A stretch of 64,000 nucleotides of DNA from a virus: the IMG/VR virus record IMGVR_UViG_3300023235_000012, positions 1 to 64,000 of that record; one strand, given 5' to 3'. The notes below the pieces were generated by a model that searched no databases, was not told the origin of the DNA, and saw only the letters and a program-made list of their open reading frames with translations. A program made the position numbers and the translations under genes. Positions 50,101 through 56,938 of this stretch are shown in pieces (within the stretch, counting starts at the first letter, position 1; each line of letters begins with the position of its first letter).

Positions 50101-50615
50101 CAGCGTCGAGCCAACCAAACAAAGGGTGGATGGTTATTGAACATGAAGCGATTGATTCAGTGATTGTCAACACCGACGTCAAAGCTTGGATGACAAGAGA
50201 CGATGGACAGACGGTGACTACCAATTTCGCTGTGAACAGTAAATTTTCACTGTCTTCTCATCCTTTCGTTGCTGGTGATAGGGTCATCTTAACCAGCACC
50301 GGGAACCTTCCTGCTGGGTCGTCCGCAACGACCCTCTACTATATCGTCAACACCGCTGCAAACGATTTTGAACTTAGCTTGACATCGGGCGGTGCGACAA
50401 TCACGCTGACCGGAGATGGGACCGGGACACATGAAGTGGTTCAGTTCGAGCAAGGAACCTTAGAGGAAGCAAACAACGTTTACGATGATTTGAAAATTCT
50501 CTCGGCGTACGTCGATTTCAGTAACCTTCCAATCGGTACTTCTGTTCGTTATCTGGTCGAAACGTTGAATAATAAAGGACAAGCAATTTTATCGGCTTCT
50601 ATGCAATGGGGTTGA
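47196..50615 (+). CDS. Long tail fibre protein with LamG/DUF7483 modules
   Basis: 1139 aa. The same N-terminal domain (DVWVGNVFQSYDAYY) and C-terminal domain (VIEHEAIDS to ASMQWG) as the two short paralogs, but with about 850 residues inserted between them: LamG-like (about 185-390), SPRY-like (about 430-590) and DUF7483-like modules (GSWFMYDTARSIFNE near 885). The inserted part matches the minus-strand fibre at 42024-44498, almost identically in its last 100 residues. Probably the receptor-binding fibre. Confidence 0.8.
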   Translation: MTYVGNSKTAGLDFGQLTFSATGNGILVDFTLPESPGADGAIDVWVGNVFQSYDAYYTNGTMLTFTEAPADGAPIYVKYRGKGFGIDVSSDVISDGDFKKGITLDKLASGTAGNVIRYVNGVATSRPEEELADPNDRKEIFLNSKMIAENAGFAVHQTVDGITDSYTFSDGVVNLENWVSSDYDRVSQSAWLDGTADNRTKTYGGAGDQTKWIMSAWIQRTEFSIDSYFLTADTTSRSIIGFDSSNRLHFNNHTGAADRLRVSSRVFRDTEWLHVLISWDTDAAYVGDAKLEIYVNNEAITAFDTSTGVIGDADTGKILGTAIHHLGGNSTETFAGFISQFSIMDGVSLQAGDYSTTDFGESIIVGSKTIEWVPKTDASVVAVATAAGGNSVCMTSAIGDGTDASTNANNFTAAGGSMDHATNGSDNSPSNTLSIFNIIHPTDSGFAYADKIRTITSSGTGGFAVTTIPFDVERNFYCEFDCSTMSGSSANMGVGIISVDAYNIGDLPAVSANAYGYNTDGTLRNNNSTSAYGNSWIATDVIGIHVSGGTLVFEKNGAGQGNAVTGLTGKWFIVLWDDSANTLAGTFYFDVVEWTQASPSGTLPIDTKHATSSPENQGFGWFNTVTYTGTGASLANSDVGFEPALVWIKNRETGTTDSHQIYDFIRGSQQSLSSDVDAIETTVAQGLTSFDVSGFTVGTDVAHNTVSENYVAWCWKAGETSEANTDGTINTTISVAKPGHFSIVRMLSADATGANATLGHGLGGTPELIIGKRTSSATQSWPVYSEYLIAGDTLYLDTNALTTTSATTWNSGSGINSTVFPVGSSNDTNNSSSDYVFYCFRSVDGVCKVGSYTGNGAVDGPFVHLGFKPRFILIKRTDVAGSWFMYDTARSIFNEIDDQLLAEINTAETTGSEELDFLGTGFKIRAVDAQINATGGDYIYLAMADFAEQKDRHLIESGSEMTLISMAQTASSQPNKGWMVIEHEAIDSVIVNTDVKAWMTRDDGQTVTTNFAVNSKFSLSSHPFVAGDRVILTSTGNLPAGSSATTLYYIVNTAANDFELSLTSGGATITLTGDGTGTHEVVQFEQGTLEEANNVYDDLKILSAYVDFSNLPIGTSVRYLVETLNNKGQAILSASMQWG

Positions 50616-50616
50616 T

Positions 50617-50625
50617 AACTAAATA
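50617..50625 (+). promoter_or_regulatory. Late-type promoter
   Basis: AACTAAATA, 27 nt upstream of the ATG at 50652. Confidence 0.5.
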
Positions 50626-50651
50626 TACAAAAGAACTTGAGGAGAACAACC

Positions 50652-50903
50652 ATGGCAGTTACAAGACTTCGCCCTGTTGAAACACTGGCACAGAAGAAAG
50701 CGGAAAGAAACCGTCGTCTATTGGAATGCGACTGGACTCAGTTACCAGATTCTCCACTATTAAAGAAAGATCAGGACGCGTGGAAGAAGTACAGAAAAGA
50801 ACTTCGAGACATAAAATTTGATGGTACTTGGCCGGTAACCCCAGATCAGAAGAAGGCGTCTCCTCCTGCTAGAAAAAAACCTACTCGCAAAAAGAAAGAC
50901 TAA
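50652..50903 (+). CDS. Tail (fibre) assembly chaperone-like protein
   Basis: 83 aa. ERNRRLLECDWTQLPDSPL and WKKYRKELRDI match the short phage tail-assembly chaperone family (Phage_tail_APC type), followed by a Lys-rich tail. Directly after the fibre gene, so it probably helps fold or attach it. GAGGAG before the ATG. Its stop overlaps the convergent ClpS-like gene by 4 nt. Confidence 0.8.
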   Translation: MAVTRLRPVETLAQKKAERNRRLLECDWTQLPDSPLLKKDQDAWKKYRKELRDIKFDGTWPVTPDQKKASPPARKKPTRKKKD

Positions 50904-51154
50904 GCTTCCAATTCTTCAAAATAGCATTGTAAATGGACGCTGTCGAACTGAGCAAGATATATAAGCTCGGCTACTTTTTGTTCAGCAAATTGAAAAGGAA
51001 GGGTATCCAGCACTGAGAATCCGTTCTGTTTTAGCTGAATTGACATCAATTCAGCTTCCTTTATTTCTTTATGGAAGGCATTCACAAGAATAGCAGTGAC
51101 ATAATCAGCCGATAGATTGTCATGATTTTCTAAAATAACTTGATATAATTTCAT
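50900..51154 (-). CDS. ClpS-like Clp protease adaptor
   Basis: 84 aa aligning by eye with nearly all of bacterial ClpS: YQVILENHDN (ClpS YxVILxNDDYT), an AILVNAFHKEIKEAELM helix, FQFAEQKVAELIYLAQ (ClpS AETKVAxVxxxAR) and HLQCYFEELEA (ClpS HPLxCTLE). In E. coli the second of the two Asp in the binding loop and His66 shape the N-degron pocket; here the loop reads NHD and the His66 position is Leu. So it could bind ClpA but with altered or lost N-degron recognition, acting as a redirector or competitor. Strong GAGAGAGGG site. Confidence 0.75.
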   Translation of the reverse strand: MKLYQVILENHDNLSADYVTAILVNAFHKEIKEAELMSIQLKQNGFSVLDTLPFQFAEQKVAELIYLAQFDSVHLQCYFEELEA

Positions 51155-51170
51155 GTTCGCCCTCTCTCGA

Positions 51171-51204
51171 AAATAGAAGTGTCAGTTTCCCGACACTTCT
51201 ATTT
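51171..51204 (+). terminator. Strong hairpin between ClpS-like and sHsp genes
   Basis: 13-bp perfect stem with AGTTTCCC loop (51184-51191), followed on the plus strand by ATCTTTTTTC. On the minus strand the T-tract is weaker; it lies after the sHsp stop and before the ClpS-like gene. Confidence 0.7.
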
Positions 51205-51221
51205 ATCTTTTTTCGAAAAGT

Positions 51222-51638
51222 TTACTTGATTTGTAGGATCTTTGGTTTCTTTTCTTCCGGGATTTTCTTCTCAAGGAAGACAGTCAATAGACCATTTTCA
51301 AGAGAAACACCAGTTACTTCAACTAAAAGATCAAGTTTGAATTCGCGGTCGAAATCACGAGTGGCGATACCGAAATATACAAAATTAGTGGGATCATTTA
51401 CTTCTTCTTTGTGACCTTTAATTGTAAGCTTCCCTGGTTGTGCAGTCACCGTCAATTCATCTTTGGAAAATCCTGCCACTGCTAGAGTGATTTCAAAATT
51501 TTCATCGTTAAGCTTTGCGATATTATACGGTGGATAACTGTTTACTCTCGCGGAAGCTGCGCGATCCCAAAGATCGTCAAAGCCTACTGTCATGCGATTT
51601 AGTCCGGGAAGAAGTGATGATAATTGTCTGTTTGTCAT
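51222..51638 (-). CDS. Small heat-shock protein (Hsp20, IbpA-like)
   Basis: 138 aa. An N-terminal MTVGFDDLWDRA, then SYPPYNIAKLNDENFEITLAVAGFSKDEL (in parts) and an alpha-crystallin domain ending NGLLTVFLEKKIPE, with a C-terminal KPKILQIK carrying the I-x-I-like anchor. Matches the rhizobial/enteric IbpA class. Holds unfolded proteins, possibly virion proteins, for refolding. The ATG has AGGAGG, which is sequestered in the ROSE-like leader. Confidence 0.9.
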   Translation of the reverse strand: MTNRQLSSLLPGLNRMTVGFDDLWDRAASARVNSYPPYNIAKLNDENFEITLAVAGFSKDELTVTAQPGKLTIKGHKEEVNDPTNFVYFGIATRDFDREFKLDLLVEVTGVSLENGLLTVFLEKKIPEEKKPKILQIK

Positions 51639-51718
51639 AATTGACCTCCTAAGTTTAGCAAGGTAATGTTTTGGTCCTCGACATAGAGCGACCGGTAAAT
51701 GAACCCTTTTGGCGTTCA
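51639..51718 (-). promoter_or_regulatory. ROSE-like RNA thermometer in the sHsp 5' leader
   Basis: About 80-nt leader. Closest to the start, ACCTTGCT (RNA UUGCU) can pair with AGGAGGT across a six-base loop (51644-51664) leaving a G opposite the SD, the hallmark of ROSE elements of rhizobial small heat-shock genes. Two further hairpins (GAAC...GTTC and GGTC...GACC arms) lie upstream. Predicted to block the ribosome site at low temperature and open on heating. Untested here. Confidence 0.65.
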
Positions 51719-51724
51719 CTATTA

Positions 51725-51753
51725 CATATAGTAATTCGAAAGGGTTTTGTCAA
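51725..51753 (-). promoter_or_regulatory. Sigma70-like promoter of the sHsp gene
   Basis: Minus strand TTGACA (51753-51748), 17 nt, TATATG (51730-51725). Confidence 0.6.
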
Positions 51754-51765
51754 GGTTTTTTTGAA

Positions 51766-51795
51766 AAAATAGAGGGGAAATTTCCCCTCTATTTT
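51766..51795 (-). terminator. Perfect 30-bp palindrome terminator
   Basis: AAAATAGAGGGGAAA and its exact reverse complement (51766-51795); the minus strand continues TTTTTTC. Ends the IF3-bS21 run. Confidence 0.8.
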
Positions 51796-51803
51796 CGATT
51801 ATT

Positions 51804-52205
51804 TTAGTAATTTACCTGGTTATAATCCCCCAGGTAATGTGTTTCCCGATTGGGGATCAATTCTCCCCTCTTTTCGGCCATATGACTCACTTGAATCTTA
51901 CGATCCCGTTCGCGGCGAGCCTTTCGGGTTCGTCCCCTCTTAAGGGCTGAAAGATGATGGATTGTATCATGATCCAGTTCTTGCTCTTCTTCGCGTAGCA
52001 TCTTCTGTTGCCGTCGTCGGGCAGCAGCCGTTGCTTTTCTCGTCTTCTCACCTTTTCCAATAAACGCTTCTTTAGAGCGGATATCAGTAATCCAACGTTC
52101 TTGAACTAAGAGTCGTCGGAGACGAGAAAGGCCCTTATCTACTTCGTTGTTAAAGACTTTTACGGTGGTGGAAAAATCGCCCATTCCCTTGTGCTTGTTG
52201 CCCAT
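51804..52205 (-). CDS. Ribosomal protein bS21-like protein with extension
   Basis: 133 aa. Residues about 15-70 follow bS21: VKVFNNEVDKGLSRLRRLL, EAFIGKGEKTRKATAAARRRQQKML (bS21: V-x-x-x-E, DxALRRFKR, and the RRR/K-rich end). A C-terminal extension of about 60 residues (LKRGRTRKARRERDRK...) is not in host bS21. Phage bS21 homologues have been proposed to replace host bS21 and favour phage mRNAs. Seven bases downstream of IF3, so the two are co-expressed. Confidence 0.75.
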   Translation of the reverse strand: MGNKHKGMGDFSTTVKVFNNEVDKGLSRLRRLLVQERWITDIRSKEAFIGKGEKTRKATAAARRRQQKMLREEEQELDHDTIHHLSALKRGRTRKARRERDRKIQVSHMAEKRGELIPNRETHYLGDYNQVNY

Positions 52206-52211
52206 TTTGAA

Positions 52212-52703
52212 TTATTCTCCCTTGGCAATGGTGGCACTCAACGCTCGACCTTCGAACGTCTTATTTTTAATATAACGTAAACCATCAATCATATCAATAA
52301 GTTTCTTGAATGTTTCTTCTCCTTGTGGTTTGTTTGCCAATTCTCTTCCACGAAAGCGCATTGTGATCTTAACTTGGTTTCCTTTTTTTAGAAATTCAGA
52401 AATACGCTTAGCTTTGATTTGAAGATCATGTTTGTCGGTTACTGGCCTGAGTCTGATTTCTTTGGTTTCAATCCGAGATTCCGCTTGTTTCTTCTTGCTC
52501 TCTTTCTCTTTTTTCTGAAGTTCGTATTTGTATTTTCCAATATCAGCTAATCTACAGACTGGTGGATCTGCTTTTTCTGTGATTAAAATTAAATCCAATC
52601 CTTCTCTAGCTGCTAAATTTTTAGCTTCGTTGATTGAAAGAATTCCATGATTACTTATTCGTACTTTTTCGAATCTGATTTGATCATTTATTATTATCTG
52701 CAA
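52212..52703 (-). CDS. infC: Translation initiation factor IF-3
   Basis: 163 aa, nearly full length. The N-domain INDQIRFEKVRI and the signature PPVCRLADIGKYKYELQKK (in parts) are clear, then the linker KEIRLRPVTDKHDLQIK and C-domain FLKKGNQVKITMRFRGRE. IF3 checks start codons and prevents 70S re-association; a phage copy could reset start-codon selection on host ribosomes. Co-transcribed with the bS21-like protein. The N-domain lacks the usual long start and is slightly shorter than E. coli (180 aa). Confidence 0.93.
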   Translation of the reverse strand: MQIIINDQIRFEKVRISNHGILSINEAKNLAAREGLDLILITEKADPPVCRLADIGKYKYELQKKEKESKKKQAESRIETKEIRLRPVTDKHDLQIKAKRISEFLKKGNQVKITMRFRGRELANKPQGEETFKKLIDMIDGLRYIKNKTFEGRALSATIAKGE

Positions 52704-52715
52704 TTTTTGAGTCCT

Positions 52716-54143
52716 TTAAGTAGCAAGCCAACTTCCTTTTTTAGGTTTTTTGGGATTAATATCTTCTTGGGGTTTGATTACATCTTTTTTATCGAGGTAT
52801 TCATCTAGACGAGATCTCAAATCACCGTCTTGATCTAGAACATGCTGAATTTCGAGATTGTCTAACATTTTTGGATTATTGACAATCTGCTCTATCAATT
52901 CGTCATCTTTCAATACAGGCTCGGGTTCAGGCTCGGGCTCGACCGTTAAACTTTCTTCCACAAAAGAATCTTTTCTTCCATCTTCTAGGTTAAGAAGTTT
53001 TTCTTTGGATTCTTCTTTCTCGTCCTTATACCAATTGAAAGTGTATTGGCTCGCGATCAATAATACCACTGCCAACGGATCGAAGACAACAACGATCATT
53101 ACGATAAACCAAGTGACTGCTCTTTCAAGTAAATTGGAATCCGATTCTCCATAAATCGCTTCTGCGATGAATTTTATCGGCCCCACTTTAGCTTCTAGCT
53201 CTCTATTGACCGACTCCAGCTGAAATTTTTCCTGTGTCAACGAATCAAGATCGACATTGGCTTTTCGTATTTTTTCTTGTTGACTGTCAATAATTTTATC
53301 AAGATCATCTGTTTCACTGTGTCCCAGTTTAGCACGAAGACGATTGATCAATTCATTAGAGTCTTCGATTTGAGTCTTCGCCAAAGTAATTGCCAGGTTA
53401 CCTGTTCGAATTTTATCGATTTGTTCTTGGAGTTCCTGTCTTCTTTCTTGTTTCTGCGCTCTAAATGATTTTATTGCCGCGGCAGTAGCTGGACCATATT
53501 GACCATCCGGATTTGTTCCTACTATCTGTTGTGATTGTTTTATGTTCTGAGAATTAATAGAGGATTGCAATTGACCCAAAATAGATTCGATTTCGTTTAG
53601 TTCTTGCTGGAAAGGTTCGATACGAGCATTCTGAGATTGCTCTGCGTCCTTCAATCTTTGTAGAGAAACGTCTATTCTATTCTGTTCTTTATCAATTTGT
53701 GATTGAATGTTGACATCGGCACCAGAACCAACAGTCTGAGTTTGCTCTATTCGTTGTGTTGCTCGTTGGATGATTGATTCTTGTCTAGCGATCTCCGAAA
53801 TCACTCTTTCAATTTGAGCGATGCTTTCAGTTCCTGCTGCTTTCTGATCCGTGTGTGCCTTGGACAAGAAACCAAAGATTCCAGTCGATGTAATAATCAT
53901 CAAGATTACTACGCTCGAAACCAACCATATCTTGATCGGTTTAGAAGCTTTTCCCCAGAAATGATGAAGCCATAAAACGGCGGTTAGCTTTGAAAATTCA
54001 ATGATGCCACCCATGATAATAGCGGCGATTGGTGCGGCGGCAAAAATAGCAACGATTCCCGACACAGAATAATAAATGGCGACGGTGCTCAAAAGCAATG
54101 CCGTAATCAATGTCAGAAATGCAAAGAAAAACGTTTCGCGCAT
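52716..54143 (-). CDS. Coiled-coil membrane protein (DUF4407-like)
   Basis: 475 aa. Three N-terminal membrane helices (about 5-25, 28-50, 70-95), a long coiled-coil region (about 110-330), one or two more helices (about 345-370) and an acidic Glu/Pro-rich tail. In the middle of the coil is NPDGQYGPATAAAIKSF, a peptidoglycan-binding-1-like motif. Matches the DUF4407-type phage/bacterial architecture. Could anchor to the envelope; role unknown. Late-type promoter 43 nt upstream. Confidence 0.7.
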   Translation of the reverse strand: MRETFFFAFLTLITALLLSTVAIYYSVSGIVAIFAAAPIAAIIMGGIIEFSKLTAVLWLHHFWGKASKPIKIWLVSSVVILMIITSTGIFGFLSKAHTDQKAAGTESIAQIERVISEIARQESIIQRATQRIEQTQTVGSGADVNIQSQIDKEQNRIDVSLQRLKDAEQSQNARIEPFQQELNEIESILGQLQSSINSQNIKQSQQIVGTNPDGQYGPATAAAIKSFRAQKQERRQELQEQIDKIRTGNLAITLAKTQIEDSNELINRLRAKLGHSETDDLDKIIDSQQEKIRKANVDLDSLTQEKFQLESVNRELEAKVGPIKFIAEAIYGESDSNLLERAVTWFIVMIVVVFDPLAVVLLIASQYTFNWYKDEKEESKEKLLNLEDGRKDSFVEESLTVEPEPEPEPVLKDDELIEQIVNNPKMLDNLEIQHVLDQDGDLRSRLDEYLDKKDVIKPQEDINPKKPKKGSWLAT

Positions 54144-54185
54144 TTAAAGGTTCTTAGCTGTCATTTCGATATCAAATTCATATTT

Positions 54186-54192
54186 TATTTAG
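54186..54192 (-). promoter_or_regulatory. Late-type promoter
   Basis: Minus strand CTAAATA upstream of the DUF4407-like gene. Confidence 0.45.
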
Positions 54193-54195
54193 ACG

Positions 54196-54795
54196 TTAAC
54201 CTACGTTGACGACTTGGGTAACCGTGACGTTAGTTTCTGCGTCTGTGATTCTTAATGTCAGCGTTCCACCTACAGCATCTGCGTCGACATCTTCCTCTGT
54301 GATAACCTGTCCGGCGTCTCTAGCATTAGATTTGGTTGGATCATACCAATAAAGATTGGTATTGTAATTGTAGCAGAAGACTCTAGCAGCCATTCGTCTC
54401 ACCGCATTGACCCCAGTCAATTGATCTCCAGGATTAAGCTCATCATCAGTGTGGATATCGGTCAATTCTTTATCATAACCAACGGTGAAATCAATACGAT
54501 CTGGCGGATTATCAATCGTTCCATTTGTTGACTGACTATCGTCAACGTTGCCAAAATAAGCCACGACCTGTCCATCTTGAAGATGGTTCTGCAGAAGCTT
54601 CCAACGATATGCGCCACGACCTTTTCTTTTGCCTGCTACATCATTAGTTGGTACTGCTGTGCCTGGCGTTCCTTCAGGAGCAAAACCTGATTCTTCCCAG
54701 ACGTGAGTGTTATCAATAAAGCCGTCAGCCGGTGCCGTGGTTGAAAAACCTGTATCAACAATGCTAACTCTGAAAAAGATTCTGTCAAAAGACAT
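54196..54795 (-). CDS. Virion structural protein (hypothetical)
   Basis: 199 aa, beta-rich, with GTLTLRITDAETNVTVTQVV at the C-terminus and no catalytic motif. Late-type promoter 32 nt upstream supports a virion role. Family not recognised. Confidence 0.65.
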   Translation of the reverse strand: MSFDRIFFRVSIVDTGFSTTAPADGFIDNTHVWEESGFAPEGTPGTAVPTNDVAGKRKGRGAYRWKLLQNHLQDGQVVAYFGNVDDSQSTNGTIDNPPDRIDFTVGYDKELTDIHTDDELNPGDQLTGVNAVRRMAARVFCYNYNTNLYWYDPTKSNARDAGQVITEEDVDADAVGGTLTLRITDAETNVTVTQVVNVG

Positions 54796-54826
54796 GTTAT
54801 TCTCCTATAGTGGATTTCCCTTTGTT

Positions 54827-54837
54827 TTATTTATTAG
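54827..54837 (-). promoter_or_regulatory. Late-type promoter
   Basis: Minus strand CTAATAAATAA, 32 nt upstream of the ATG at 54795. Confidence 0.55.
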
Positions 54838-54844
54838 TTTCCAA

Positions 54845-55276
54845 TCAAACAAGAAGCATCTCTTCAAATCCACCATTAATATCCAGCGAATAGACTATTC
54901 TTTTCAATTTATAGTGCTTAATAGCACCCATGCAACCAGCACAAGGTTTCGCAAGACCCCAATCATCTTTCTTACCTTTCACCCTACCAATATAAATTGT
55001 GGCTTTTTTCAGATCTTCTGGGTTAATTCCTTTCAATGCTCGATGAATACATTGAGTTTCCGCATGAGAATAGATAGCTTCTTTATGTTTTGCGAACCGT
55101 GCACAAAAAGGATGAGTCTTGTCAGAATTAAAACCGATCGAAACCAGTTTATTGCGGATTGTAATTATCGCGCAAAGCTTTGCCTTCTTTTTTATTCCGT
55201 TGCCGGGTACATGATCTTTTGCAAGATCAGTAATCATTTTCATGAAATGCCGATCGTGAATCAATCGAGTGTCCAT
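54845..55276 (-). CDS. Cytidine/deoxycytidylate deaminase-like protein
   Basis: 143 aa with zinc motif SHAETQCI (His, Glu about 73-75) and PCAGCMGAI (two Cys about 112-115), the HAE...PCxxC signature. It lacks the allosteric region of T4 dCMP deaminase (193 aa), so the substrate (dCMP, cytidine or nucleic acid) is unclear. GGAG before the ATG. Confidence 0.75.
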   Translation of the reverse strand: MDTRLIHDRHFMKMITDLAKDHVPGNGIKKKAKLCAIITIRNKLVSIGFNSDKTHPFCARFAKHKEAIYSHAETQCIHRALKGINPEDLKKATIYIGRVKGKKDDWGLAKPCAGCMGAIKHYKLKRIVYSLDINGGFEEMLLV

Positions 55277-55365
55277 GCTTTTTCTCCATTTTCATTCTTG
55301 AACTTACTAAATCATCTTTTGATAGTGATGATAATGATAATGAAAATATTGATTGTCGCATGTTC

Positions 55366-55638
55366 TTACTTCCGTCCAAATCTATTTTTAAATGACAAAT
55401 TTTGCTCAGCAAATTGTTCTTTTGTTGAGATTTCTGTTCTAGTTTCTGATAGTGTCTGTATGCCGAAATGCTTCCTTGGATTCCCACAACCACAACACGA
55501 ACAAGGTGTTCTTCTGCTATGCAATCTTAGAGCAGTTCTAGTCGTCTGCTCTTCATCAAAATTACAAAGCCGGATCCATTTCTTATATTCTGCTTTAATT
55601 CGCCTTTGCCGATGATGACGTCTTAATGCTCTTTTCAT
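55366..55638 (-). CDS. Zinc-ribbon phage protein (RNA-binding-like)
   Basis: 90 aa. Arg-rich N-terminus (RALRRHHRQRRIKAEYKK) and a CSCCGCGNPRKHFG zinc knuckle, a small family common in T4-like phages. Function unknown. The gap 55277-55365 holds no convincing gene. Confidence 0.65.
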   Translation of the reverse strand: MKRALRRHHRQRRIKAEYKKWIRLCNFDEEQTTRTALRLHSRRTPCSCCGCGNPRKHFGIQTLSETRTEISTKEQFAEQNLSFKNRFGRK

Positions 55639-55709
55639 TTTCTTCTCCTAAAAGTACCGGCACCACCGGCGTGATTAAGTTAGGAGAATACGTTAAATGT
55701 TTCATGTTC

Positions 55710-56240
55710 TTATTTAATCACCATATAGATATGATCACCAAGACGATTTGTCCAGACTGCTCTCTTTGTCCAAGGAACATCATTGAAAATGTCATGTCGA
55801 ACATAATGAGTAGCACCATTGGTTGGATCGTCAAGGTCGAACCTATCGGCCCAGAAAACCATCAAAGCAACAAATTGGGCTTCAATCCACGCTTGGTCAT
55901 CTTTCGGAAAATCCGAACGGCCATCATTCGTCCAGCTAAATTGACTTGATTGCCAAATCACATCACAGATGGTTTTGGCGCCTCGATAAGCTTTGGTCAA
56001 TCTATTCATCGCAACAAAAGCTGTTCCAACCTTATCGATAAGAACAGATCCACGAGATTCGTGATAGACGTTCAACGCCAGGCATGCCAAGTCCTTTCTG
56101 ACATCTTCCGGTGCCTTCGTTAGGGGACTGATCATATCAGTCTCGGACCATATTCGATCCATTACTGTTTGATCGACGTCGGAACTAGCTATTGCAGGGC
56201 ATGCTAGCAGAACAAAAACTACTGTCAGAATTTTTCGCAA
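55710..56240 (-). CDS. Secreted cell-wall hydrolase (SleB/CwlJ family)
   Basis: 176 aa with a Sec signal MRKILTVVFVLLACPAIAS. The mature protein has ALNVYHESRG (catalytic Glu), NRLTKAYRGAKTICDVIWQSSQFSWTNDG (in parts) and AWIEAQ, the Hydrolase_2/SleB pattern of muramidase-like enzymes. Export lets it work without a holin. The start codon is TTG after AGAGGATGATCCT. A second lysin (M15) lies at 41538-42008. Confidence 0.85.
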   Translation of the reverse strand: MRKILTVVFVLLACPAIASSDVDQTVMDRIWSETDMISPLTKAPEDVRKDLACLALNVYHESRGSVLIDKVGTAFVAMNRLTKAYRGAKTICDVIWQSSQFSWTNDGRSDFPKDDQAWIEAQFVALMVFWADRFDLDDPTNGATHYVRHDIFNDVPWTKRAVWTNRLGDHIYMVIK

Positions 56241-56311
56241 AGGATCATCCTCTTTTTTAAATACCTTTTATCTTAACATTTTCGAAAGAGAAATGCAAAA
56301 TTTACGCGAAG

Positions 56312-56413
56312 CTATGTTCCCGACGGAGTTTGTCGGCCAATTGCTGTGCTTGCAACCACATCACCACGATTCACCAATTTATCTAATGATTCTTTTGTTA
56401 CTACTGTCTTCAT
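56312..56413 (-). CDS. Small protein (33 aa)
   Basis: MKTVVTKESLDKLVNRGD start with AGGAAGGAG upstream. A 19-codon frame (MWLQAQQLADKLRREH) overlaps its 3' end in another frame and also looks conserved; which one is used is unclear. Confidence 0.5.
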   Translation of the reverse strand: MKTVVTKESLDKLVNRGDVVASTAIGRQTPSGT

Positions 56414-56441
56414 TGAAAATCTCCTTCCTAATTACCCTTAC

Positions 56442-56469
56442 AGTATAACATAGGAAGGAGATAAGTCAA
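56442..56469 (-). promoter_or_regulatory. Sigma70-like promoter
   Basis: Minus strand TTGACT (56469-56464), 16 nt ending ATGT, TATACT (56447-56442). Confidence 0.7.
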
Positions 56470-56474
56470 GCGTT

Positions 56475-56780
56475 TTATCGTAATGAATAAGCTCTTGTGA
56501 TCGAATCATAAAAATCATCAATAAAACGTTCAAAGATGAAAACCGTATGCTTGATCTTTTCTTTTTTTGGTTTGATTTTTGATTCAATTTCGTTTCGAGT
56601 GATCCCGATGTCCTTCAATTCATAATCAGTCATGCTATTTAAGCTATTACGAGCTCTATTTAGTTCATTGTGTGCTTTAATTGGTGACATTATTCTATTA
56701 AACAGATTAATTATCATCTGTTTGATTGTTGCAGTTCGATTTGCCTTTGCGGCGATTAATCTTTTTTCGATTGTGTTCAT
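56475..56780 (-). CDS. DUF1127-like protein
   Basis: 101 aa. ARNSLNSMTDYELKDIGITRNEIE matches the DUF1127 core (L-x-x-L-x-D-x-E-L-x-D-I-G-L/I-x-R-x-x-I), flanked by Lys-rich arms. DUF1127 proteins are abundant in alphaproteobacteria; small ones are implicated in phosphate and stress responses and RNA turnover. A phage copy points to an alphaproteobacterial host and possible mimicry of a host regulator. Confidence 0.72.
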   Translation of the reverse strand: MNTIEKRLIAAKANRTATIKQMIINLFNRIMSPIKAHNELNRARNSLNSMTDYELKDIGITRNEIESKIKPKKEKIKHTVFIFERFIDDFYDSITRAYSLR

Positions 56781-56938
56781 GTCCTAGTCCTTCTTTCAGT
56801 AAAAATAATTGAAACCTACGATTAGCATTTCAACACCTTTCTATGTTGCGGTGCCACATATATTTAACATCTTAAGGACTAAAATTTGTATATTATTTTT
56901 ACATGTCACCTATGTGATTTTCACATAAGTCTGAATGA

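Noticed and set aside
54707-55615. A 302-aa plus-strand open frame
   Set aside because: It is antisense to the deaminase and zinc-ribbon genes, which have clear motifs and ribosome sites; the plus-strand product has no recognisable domain.
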